DNA of 64,000 bases, from contig JADNRY010000054.1 in assembly GCA_015501585.1 (NCBI GenBank), forward strand, positions 1 through 64,000. The letters are read 5' to 3'. Made by a program: the position numbers and the translations under genes. This DNA comes from Rhodocollybia butyracea. Its lineage: Eukaryota; Basidiomycota; Agaricomycetes; Agaricales; Omphalotaceae. How positions within the stretch are numbered: the stretch's first letter is position 1; every line of letters starts with the position of its first letter. A model generated the notes under the pieces. That model was not told where the DNA came from. It did no database searches and saw only the letters and a list, made by a program, of their open reading frames with translations. Below are positions 1 through 9,105 of the stretch, in pieces.

Positions 1-177
1 AAAGACTAACTAGACTATTAAGTAATCGTACAATACTTATAGTAACGGATTTATTATATAATTAATAATAAATAGAAAGATAAGATAGACCATTTGGTCT
101 ATCGGCGGCGTCTAGGATGACCGTATCGCCGGATACGGTCAGTGGTGATTATGGAGAGGCGGAGGCGTTACACTTTT
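1..177. repeat. AT-rich edge segment with two adjacent perfect hairpins
   Basis: The first 80 bases are very AT-rich. They are followed by two small perfect inverted repeats: 84-91 pairs with 96-103 (8 bp, 4-nt loop) and 119-127 pairs with 132-140 (9 bp, 4-nt loop). The recognisable TPR coding sequence begins only at about 178, so this may be the end of an inserted element that cut into the gene. No family is recognised. Confidence 0.35.
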
Positions 178-716
178 TCACTCAACAACCTCAGTTTGGG
201 CCTCCAGAATTGCTTTCAGCAGACAGGCCACATTGAAGATCTCAATGAGTCTATTCTGTTGAATCAAGAAGCACTTTCACTCCGTCCTGTGGACCACTCA
301 CTACATGCTTCTTCACTCAATAACCTCAGTTTGGGGCTCTGGAATCGCTTTCAGCAGACAGGCTACATTGAAGATCTCGATGAGTCTATTCAGTTGAATC
401 AAGAGTACTTCTACTCCATCCTGTGGGCCACCCACAATGTGCTTCTTCACTCAACCACCTCAGTTCAGGCCTCCAGGATCACTTTCAGCAGACAGGCCAT
501 ATTGAAGATCTCAATGAGTCTATTCTGTTGAATCAAAAAGCACTTCCACTCTGTCTGATAGGCCACCCGCAATGTGCTTCTTTACTCAACAATCTTGGTT
601 TGAGCCTTTGGAATCACTTTCAGCAGAAAAGCTACCAGGAAGATCTGAATGAGTGTGTGTCAGTTTCCAAACAGGCTTCTGAGGATATATATTCTCCAGT
701 ATCAGACTGTTTGAAG
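178..716 (+). repeat. four tandem 135-bp TPR-coding repeats
   Basis: Units start at about 178, 313, 447 and 582 and share the motifs SLNNLSLGL and FQQTGHIEDL. Spacings are 135, 134 and 135 bp; the single missing base in the second unit breaks the frame. The fourth unit is the most divergent. Confidence 0.8.
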
Positions 717-1860
717 GCAGTCAAGAACTGGGTACAATTCACACGGCCACATCCTGATCTTGCTCAATCCAACCTTGATGCATATATCCTGGGGCTTTCC
801 CTGATTTCCCATTCTCTTTCTATGATGCCTTTCATTTCTTTGCAGTACCAGCACCTCTCATCCACAATCAATCTTCCTGAATTTGCCTCAGATGCAGCAT
901 CACAAGCAATTCGCCTGGGTCAACTAGCCCTGGCTGTTGCAATCATAGAACAAGGGTGGGGGTTGCTCTGGTCTGAACTGCGGGGCTTGAGGATGCCTAT
1001 GGACAGGCTCAAGGCTCTAGAACCATTACTGGCTGATGAGATGGTACAGATTAATCATTGCCTCGAGCTACTCTCTACAGAAAATTCTGTTGAGTCTGGT
1101 ATGGACTTCCACCTGCAAAGTGGCAGCCACCAGCACCAGATAGTAGAGGCAATCAGTGATCCATTTGGTCATAGATTGTCTGAGAAGCTCCATCTCTTGA
1201 GAGCTCAAGGTGATATTATTGAGAAGATACATAAAATCCCTTGGATTCAAGACATTTTTGGGCAGAAAATCATTTGCAGAACTAAAATCTGCAGCAAAAT
1301 ATGGCCCTGTCATTGTGGTCAATTGCAGTAAATATAGGTCTGATGTACTCATTGTACTGGAGCAGGACCTGCCTGTATTGATCCCCATGGTAAAGGGTTT
1401 CTATGAAGAAGTAGAAACCCTTGTGCAGCGGTTCACAGAAGCAAGGTCTGGTATGAAAACATCTCCAAAGCGATACAATCATGTCCTCCGGGCTACTCTG
1501 AAGGACCTATGGGATCTTGTAGTATCACCTGTTGTTAGCAAGCTCAGAGAGCTCCATATTCCAGAACAGTCCCAAATATTTTGGTGCCCCACTTCTCTTT
1601 TATCAACATTACCACTGCATGCAGCAGGTCCCATTGCACCTAGTACAAAGAAGTTTCTTCCTGATTTGTACATCTCATCATACACTCCTACATTGACTGC
1701 TCTCATTGTTGCCTTCACCACTAAATCATTTTCACAGCTACCATGCCTTCTGGTAGCTGGCCAATATGACAGCTCCCTTCGAAATACAAAGGAGGAAATG
1801 AATGAAGTTGCATAGTATAAGGAGCAGATCACTGTGACATCTCTGGAGGAAGCTTCAGCT

Positions 1861-2202
1861 AGTCTCCTATAAGCAGACAGAACACGACGACCAATAAACT
1901 GATGTGTGTAACGTCTGCAACTTAGGTCGGCCCAATTAGCCTGGCCAATTGAGCGCCCATTTTCCCAGGCATTTAGCTTAGGTAATTTAGCTTGTAGTGC
2001 GAAAATTTCACAGTTTTTTTCATCTGTCCGTACATCAGACACATTAGCCTAGTGTACAATACTACTAACATGCATACGAAGCAGTTTGAACACAAAACCC
2101 AAGTAAGAACTCACCGCAAAGCAATTGCCGAAGACGTTGCCGCCTTAGATTATGTAATCTAGAATCGGACAGGCTAAGCCGCCGATATCAAATAGGTAGA
2201 CT
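1861..2202. mobile_element. 342-bp MITE-like insertion with 11-bp target duplication
   Basis: The 11-mer AAGCTTCAGCT occurs at 1850-1860 and again at 2203-2213, directly flanking the element. The element ends are short imperfect inverted repeats, AGTCTCCTAT at 1861-1870 and the complement of AGTCTACCTAT at 2192-2202. There is no coding capacity for a transposase. Excising the element plus one repeat restores an open CHAT frame through EEASATKDAVEKAL. An 11-bp duplication is within the range known for Mutator-like elements (about 8-11 bp), but the family assignment is a guess. Confidence 0.75.
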
Positions 2203-2694
2203 AAGCTTCAGCTACCAAAGATGCTGTAGAAAAGGCCCTTGTTGACCATGAGTGGCTTCATATTGCATCACATGGTACACTTGTCCCCACTGCACCCTTT
2301 AGCTCTTACTTTTTGCTGGCTGGAGGTTCACATTTCACCTTGTTAGACATAATCTGCCTCAATCTGCACAATGCTACCTTTGCATTCCTCTCGGCATGCC
2401 ACACGGCGGAACAGTTCCCGGGCAGTGTTCACAATGAAGTCATTCACCTTGCAGCTGCAATACAATTCTGTGGTTTTTCAGAGTGTGGTTGGAACGATGT
2501 GGGAGATGGCTGATGTAGATGGGCCAGAAATGGTGAAAGACTTTTACTCATACATTTTCTCGGATGAACATCTGTCTCGATGCAACGAGGTTGGAGTGCA
2601 AGCGAGAGCATTGTCTGAGGCAATCAAGAAAATGAGAGGAAGGAACGGAGTAACACTGGAGAGATGGGTAAATTTTGTTCATATCGGCGCGTGA

Positions 2695-3289
2695 TGCCAA
2701 GACCCAAAGATCATGAAGGTAAGTGCTATTTTCGTCTCATGCTTTGCAAGGCTCGAGTATGTTGTCTTTAGCTCAGACCTGGCCGCTGTAACCTGTTAAC
2801 TTGCTTTTGTGGGAACTACTTTTACTTCAAAGTTCAAATATCAAATTTATGCAGACCTTATCATCTTTTTATGCCCTCTATCTGTTTTCTAACTAAGTAA
2901 TGTATATTCTCGTCAATGAATACCATTTAGTTTCTATCTATACAAATCACTCATCTAGATCAAACAAGTCAACAATCAGAGGTTGGGTGAATTGGCCTTG
3001 CGACTTGTATTAAGTGGGTAGAACCCTAGGCCTAGTATATCTGCATTTGACTTGAAAGTCTCGAGCTAAAGAAAGAGCCGAGAAAGAGAAACGGAGAACG
3101 CTCCGCTGCAGCTTCAGAGGAAGTGTAAATTTGTCAGAAAAAGGTAGTCTGAAATTTTTTGAGGGGGTCAAACACGACCTCGGGAAGGGATCACATGCAG
3201 GTCACATGTAGGGCCAAATAGCTCATTTATCAAACGCATCAATGTATTAGCCGACGTGTTTCCCGACGTGTTTTAGTCGATAGCCCGAC
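2695..3289. other. non-coding stretch after the CHAT relic
   Basis: I see no convincing gene, RNA or repeat here. It separates the CHAT relic from the helicase fragment. Confidence 0.5.
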
Positions 3290-3574
3290 ATGTTTCAAGT
3301 AGCTAACCTGTTTCCGCTAAAAGTAATAAGAGAAGAATATCATCTGTTCCCTCTGAGCATGTCTGAAGAGCCTTTTCGATTCAGCACAGTTGAAGGCATT
3401 GCCAAGCTATGCCGTCAATTATCTCAGCCCGAACTTCATTTTGTTCCTCACGATTATTCACTCCTTATCACTACCAACATTTTGGATGGCATTGATTGTC
3501 TCTTTCGTTCTGCTTGCGGTTCAGGAAAGACTGGGGTCCTTGCGCCTTGGTATACAGTACGAAAGTCTGGGAGG
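3290..3574 (+). pseudogene. truncated RecQ-like DEAD/H helicase fragment
   Basis: About 95 codons match the N-terminus of the RecQ-like helicases abundant in Agaricomycetes: the lead-in RFSTVEGIAKLCRQ, a PHDYSL Q-motif-like segment, and a Walker A loop, ACGSGKTG, at about 3515-3538. The reading frame stops about 12 residues after the P-loop, and none of the DEAD box, motif III or motif VI helicase blocks follow. The likely start is the Met at 3359 or 3290. It lies just before a long inverted repeat. Only the N-terminal tenth of a helicase is present, so it is annotated as a fragment. Confidence 0.6.
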
Positions 3575-3589
3575 TAAACGATAACTTAT

Positions 3590-3661
3590 AGGTCACGCGT
3601 TTCTTCCTAATTAGGTTGTAGGTCATGCTTTTCTTCCTAATTAGGAAGAAACGCGTGACCT
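3590..3661. repeat. 26-bp perfect inverted repeat overlapping a direct repeat
   Basis: Arm 3590-3615 and arm 3636-3661 are perfect complements, with a 20-nt spacer. The spacer plus start of the second arm (3620-3645) also repeats the first arm in direct orientation with two mismatches, so three copies of one 26-mer lie in 72 bp. The inner ten bases CCTAATTAGG are themselves a palindrome. A 9-bp outer complement, CTTATAGGT at 3585-3593, recurs inverted at 3792-3800. Confidence 0.8.
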
Positions 3662-4708
3662 GAGTTGAGGTCCTATGTACACGCCGTGAAAAACTAGCAG
3701 ACTCTAACCATACCTCGACTCGTTATTGTCAAGAGGTGTTAGATCTGCCTTCGGGAGACAAAGAAAAAGGGGACTATTTTGATGAGTCGTAACCTATAAG
3801 ACCTGTGTGCAATTGATAGATGCTGGACAGCGCCTTGCTCTACATTTCTAGCGTCTGCCTACCTAGTATGAACGACACTTGTCTGTAGTGCTTGTTAGCA
3901 TATGCACAACATAGTTTACGGAAACGGTTCAATCGAGTTATTGAATCCGGTGCCCTTGGCTTACCAGACCTGAAGGCACGTGCATAAGACCAAGGGAGTC
4001 CAAAGCGTCGTAGTAGATTAGTGCGGAACAGAATAAGATTAGAATGTTAATTATTCGGGTATGGTACTCACAGGTCTTGTACTTGGTTTAAACGGCATTC
4101 ACTGTCAGTACACAAGTAGCCTACCGACGGACGCCAAAAGTATGTCTTCTGTTGCGAAAACTCCGAAAAGATGAGCGAAGTAAACCTTCAAGGAGAATCT
4201 AGGGACTCGTCGAAGTATTCCGGGCAGAAGTTGATCTTGTTGAACAATGCATGTGTTATTTTTCCTTCGCCTTCAAGCCAGGATTGCAACCTTGTCTAGC
4301 CTGCCCGGCCCCAGTCCATCGTGCCGTTAAGTACCAACACCCTAGGTTGCTCCATCAGGGTCTGCCTTCCCGTGCAATGCAGCTTACATTTAGTAGTTTG
4401 TCCCGGTCGACGAGCCCAGACGAGCCCATCATCCTGGGGTCTGTTGGGGCTGGAGTCACACGCAGTGATCCTCCCATTGCACCAGGGCTCGTGCAATCTG
4501 AGGACGTTACGTTGGCCAGCTGTTGGCCAGTATCACAGCCGGCTCTTCAAGAAACTGAGTATCACCGCAATCCTGACATTGCCTCGGCAACTGCATCCCG
4601 CTGATTATTGATTATATTTTTCTGCCTTTCATCGTCCTTATCTATCTCGAGTTTACGGTAGAGTCCCCCCTACTCCTATCCTTCTTCTTTGAATATTTCG
4701 AGCCCGTT
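3662..4708. other. gene-poor accessory stretch
   Basis: Overlapping open frames on both strands at about 4250-4610 have low-complexity, shadow-like translations and no family resemblance. I do not call a gene. Confidence 0.5.
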
Positions 4709-4948
4709 GTGCTCTGGATATTACTGTTACCGATGTTGGGTACTCAGGCTGGAAATGCGAAAAAGGAAAACAGAAAAATAAGAAACAATGAAGTGGGAAT
4801 GAGAGGGCATGTGGCTGTGCTACGCGCTCAAGGAGAAACCGCGGCGGTTTCCTCTTTCCACTCATACCGGTCTGACAGAATTATCTCCCCGCTTCTCTTC
4901 AGTTTTTCGTTGTTTATTTTTTTTGCTTTCTGTACCACCACACTTTAA
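4709..4948 (+). other. possible 79-codon uORF before the RasGEF
   Basis: An ATG at 4709 opens 79 codons that end 21 nt before the RasGEF start at 4970. If transcribed in the leader it could dampen translation of the main frame. The peptide ends in a hydrophobic stretch (FSFSLFIFFAF) but has no recognised family. Whether it lies in the mRNA is unknown. Confidence 0.25.
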
Positions 4949-4969
4949 CGCCTTCACGAGCTACATCTG

Positions 4970-7900
4970 ATGGCACAACCTCTTGACGATGTTTTGTCAC
5001 CGACCCAGGCCATTTTCGTTCCAGCTACTGACAACTTGTTGACGACCAGTCCCCTTCCTACGGTATCTCCTACCGCCTCATTTGTGTCCAAAGAATCATA
5101 CGCCACTGCAGTCTCCTCACCGTCTTCTGATCTCGAGGAAACAATAAAGCCGACGTCACCAACGCTGGTTTCGCCCCAAAGCCTTCGAAAATCAATCTCT
5201 GTCGACTCTTTCGTGCATTATGGCCGCGATGCACTGTCGCCAGTGGTTACGAGACCCAACCGAGGTCACACCGGATCCGCTTTAGAGCCACCTACTGGTC
5301 TAGTTGGCCTCAGACGAGATTTGAATCACGTAAATCAGCTCGGAAGGTCGAGAGGAGATAGTGTTAGCTCTGTGAAGTCATCCCTCGCCGGCGACTCTGA
5401 TCCAGATGCATTCAGTAATACAACCGACCGTTTCAAGAATTCGCCTTTGAAAGCTCAGGATCCGGCGAGGTCTTTTGCTGGCGGAGAATTACCTTTGCCG
5501 TCAAGGACGCCAGCACTAAGCACAACATCGAGCATGAGCAGTATCATGTCGAATTCCAGCACTCAAGAGGCTGCGCCGCCCTTACGATCTGCTTCGTCGC
5601 TACCAGCTCGTCCATTAGTATCAGCTGGAAGAACGCGAAGTGGTAGTCTGGGGGTGTATTCGCAGAATACAAGGAGAATGCAAATCAATACACAAGTGAA
5701 TTCGGTGAGTAACCTGCTTATATGTTATTTTGTTTTATTCACACATATACAGCAAGAGCAAAACCAAGCCATCACCATTGCTGTGGTTGGAACAGCAGGC
5801 TGTGGAAAGTCCGTGGCCATCCGGAAAGGGTTGAAGTACCACAACTTATCGGAACCAAGCGGCCCTTTACCAGGAACTCATCCATCCACCCGTCGTAATG
5901 ACCCATTTTCTTGCCTGGCTGGTCATTCACTGAATCTTTTATCAGATACGCGGCGTACTGGAATATATGTTCGCGATGAAGGTGTCGAGTGTCCGCTATA
6001 CGTTATCGAAGTCGATGTTACTCCCGAAATGCTTCAATCACCCATCTCTCCACTCAACTATCTTCCAGAAGCACTCAAAATCGATGGCGTCATCGTCTGC
6101 TATGATGCTTCCAATGAAGCTTCTTTCACCCCTGTCGAGGAACTACTTAGTGTGTCTCGTCTTGCTTCTTCGAGATAGGTTGCTAACGCTCCGATGTAGA
6201 AGCTTACATTGCTCTTCAACTCCCAGTTATAGTCATTGCCTGCAAATCGGATCTGGAAAGAAAAGTCGATCCTTTACAAGCATCTGAAACCTTGCAACAA
6301 TATGATGTGGGATTGGTCGAGGTGAATGACAGTGAGAATGGCAAAGGAAAGATGAGGAGGTCCTTCGACTATCTTCTAAAAGCTGTACTTAGGGAACGAC
6401 GAAACGGTAAGTGTTTATTCCTTTTTGTAGTATCCGCTCATCCCTTTGGCTTAGGTGGAAATCGATTGTCTGAAGACTATCGGAATCCTGCCTCTCCCGA
6501 GATCGTGACGACTTCTCCTTCATGGGACCGATTAGATGGGTCAAGGACTGTTACTCCAACTGCTTCGTCAGCTTCTTCTCTCAACCATGTCCCGATCCCG
6601 GCCCCGATATCCATCCAATCTTCGTTACCCACCATACCTGCATCTCGCACGACCTCGGTTCCAAATTCACCTACCCGCGCACGATCCACTGGTGACTTGC
6701 TCGGTGACCAGCGGGAAGAAAGGTCAAGGTATTTTGACGAGGTCATTCAGCCAACAATCGACACCAACATTGTGGCAACCAATGGCTCTCGCCCTCCAGA
6801 AGTTGACCACTCCCCAGCGACTGAGCTTCTGCCACCCGCGAAAGCCGAGAGCAAAGAGATGTGTGTTTTGTCTCGTTTCTGCGATGCAATTTCTAAATAA
6901 CATTGATGTAGGCGCCCTGCGCAATGGGCCACATTGGATGAGCTGCTAGACAAATTGCTTTTCTTGTCTGTAAGCGGTGATGGTACGTCTATCTTTGCTC
7001 GGTCTACTGCCGTGTGTCAACATATGTTTGCAGACCCAACTTTCATCACACATTTCTTGTTGACATATCGACGATTCGCAAGCCCGCGTAATCTGCTTCT
7101 TGCAATGCAGAAACGGATGCGTCAATTGGATAATCCATCAGGAGATCCCATGTTTGCATGTTTTGCTCAGATGAAGTGAGATTCGTCTACCCGGTCCTTT
7201 TATATTGCGTTGCAAAACTCTAATTGACCATCAACCGATAGGATCTGTCACCTATTGGAGCTCTGGATCCGAGATTACTCCTACGACTTTGCCGTTCGCG
7301 GTACCGCTGGAGCCCTTTCCGCTCTCATCAAATCTATCATTTCAAAGACCTACCTCTTGCATTACGGGTCTGACTTTCTACCGTTCCTCGAGGTTCTACC
7401 CACCCTAGTAGACCGAGATAGCGCATGGGCCTTGAAAGTGGACGATCATTCAGCTTATTTGAGTGACGATTCCTACAGTCTTTTGGAAGATGATGATGAC
7501 GAAAGTGTGAAGTCTTCGGTGAATACAACGTCTTCACCTCCCGGAGAACAAGGAAAGACTTCCATGACTATCCCTTCACGGTCAAGAAAATCCAGTCTTC
7601 CTTTGCTAACTGCCAAGGTATTGTTTCCCAGCTCGGGCTCATCCAATGGTTCAGTTGAGTCCGATAACACGGATTTTACGGTGAAGCAGCAATTAAGGGA
7701 ACTAGTCAAGCTGGCAAATGAAGTGAACATGATGGACCCAGGAGATATTGCACAGGAAATTACTAGGATCGAGAAGCGGCTGTTCCTAGAAATCGAGGTG
7801 AGGACCTGTCAGTTGATTTTCTGGGGTTTTATTAATGATACTTGAAATTCAGCCGAGGCATTGGCTTCATTTCACTTTTGTATCAGGCAAGAAGGATCCC

Positions 7901-8780
7901 GAATTAAATACGATCGCACGCTTTAACAACGTGTCAAACCATCTTGCGGATTGGTATGTATCAACTGGTAATGAATCTAGTGGGTACGACTTACCGTTTT
8001 CCCTTTACGGCAGGGTTGTTTCTCTTATTCTCTGCCATGATCGCCCCAGAGACCGAGCGAAGCAAATTGAAAAATTTGTTGACGTTGCTCATAAGCTCCG
8101 TGGTTTGAACAATTATTCGGCGCTTCGTGCATTCGTTGCAGGAATAAATAACTCTACCTTTGCTGGCGATCAAACTATGGAGAAATTCAAGCAGCGTTCT
8201 CCGGAGCAGGCGAAGGCCCTGCAATCATGGGATGTACTACTCCAAGCTATTAGGGCACATCGGGCTTACCGGCTAGCCTTGAGGAATACCAAAGGGGCGT
8301 GTATACCTGCGTTGTGAGTTTTTTCTACCTTTTCTAGGCTAATTATTCTGGTCTCTAAATTATGAGCTATGTCACAGGGAGGTCCACATGTCCGACCTGA
8401 TTCGTGCTCATGAAGCCAACGACGACACCAAATCCGGGGATCCTACGAAGATTCATTGGGGAAAATTCAATATGATGGGTCGATTTATAACAAGCACGAC
8501 ACAATGTCAAGCTCAGTGTCGGTCTACAACCGACTACAACTTTCCTGAACGTCCTCATATCGGTAACGTACTTCTAACGAAATATCTCATGAACGACGAG
8601 GTTTGTACCTTTGTATCTATTTTTGTTCTTTACTTACGATGTTTGATTTCCAAGATGCAAAAGTCGCGGATCGCGCCTCCAGATAACGACTTTGATGATA
8701 TCCCTGTCACTACCAATGTTTCTCAAATCAAACCACCAAGGGACATGACCTGGCTGCGTAGTATATTAAACCGATTATGA
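4970..8780 (+). CDS. Ras guanine-nucleotide exchange factor with N-terminal Ras-like P-loop domain
   Basis: Predicted to activate small GTPases of the Ras family at membranes. Eleven exons (4970-5704, 5753-6149, 6200-6406, 6455-6860, 6912-6982, 7034-7175, 7242-7797, 7853-7953, 8014-8313, 8378-8600, 8655-8780) sum to 3264 nt, giving 1087 residues. Order: a Ser/Pro-rich N-terminus; a Ras-like domain with P-loop GTAGCGKS at about 258-265 and an NKxD-like CKSD near 392; a disordered linker; a RasGEF_N domain from about 582 (ITHFLLTYRRF); and the CDC25 catalytic domain from about 818 to 1060, including ARFNNVSNHLADWVVS and INNSTFAGD. The fused GTPase-like region is the odd part: it keeps the nucleotide loop, but typical switch motifs are not obvious, so it may be regulatory rather than a working GTPase. 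No SH3 or DEP domain is seen. Confidence 0.85.
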
Positions 8781-9105
8781 ATCATGCTTGGATTACTTAC
8801 TTTTATACCCTCGTGGATCATGTATATCTTGTTGCGCTCTCTGTTTTCTGTGTCTAGTCCGCTGTCTCTGATTGCTTTGGTTATCTTAAGTACATATGTA
8901 AGACGAGCTTTTTCTTTCTACGGAATTTCAACCCCTCGATAGACAGTGTAATCCTTGTAAATATAACAAATTTTGTGCCATTTTTAGTATTTGCCCGGTC
9001 AAAGCTGTCTATATCAGCACGAGCGTCTATCACTTCCACGTGAAGAAATCTTTTTTTGCGCGTCAATTTCAGTTCTAATTCCATTCTCAGTTTTTCTCTT
9101 TCGTC
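8781..9105. other. intergenic, RasGEF 3' end and DRS1 promoter
   Basis: No gene seen. It should hold the RasGEF terminator signals and the DRS1 promoter. Confidence 0.5.

Larger units (their letters stand above)
178..2694 (+). pseudogene. broken TPR-CHAT domain protein
   Basis: Relic of a fungal TPR plus CHAT (caspase-like) protein. Four 45-residue TPR-like repeats (178 to about 716) lead into a helical linker and a C-terminal CHAT domain. The expected catalytic His lies in HIASHGT (about 2262-2282) and the Cys in SACHTAE (about 2389-2410). CHAT proteins are cysteine-protease-fold domains linked to fungal self-recognition repertoires. The frame is broken several times: repeat 2 is 134 instead of 135 bp (shift near 420), a shift near 1245-1260, an in-frame TAG at 1813-1815, a 353-bp insertion effect at 1861-2213, and one extra T in the T-run 2474-2478. 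Removing the insertion rejoins the frame exactly, so it struck an originally coding sequence. The 5' end is missing or replaced. I infer a dead gene; splicing could explain at most part of the damage. Confidence 0.75.

Noticed and set aside
84..115. possible Helitron 3' end (hairpin followed by CTAG)
   Set aside because: The hairpin-to-CTAG spacing is suggestive, but the base after it is not T and no 5' TC terminus or Rep/helicase gene is seen.
4251..4611. overlapping 96-117 codon open frames on both strands
   Set aside because: No recognisable domain, no splice-supported extension, and shadowing between strands.
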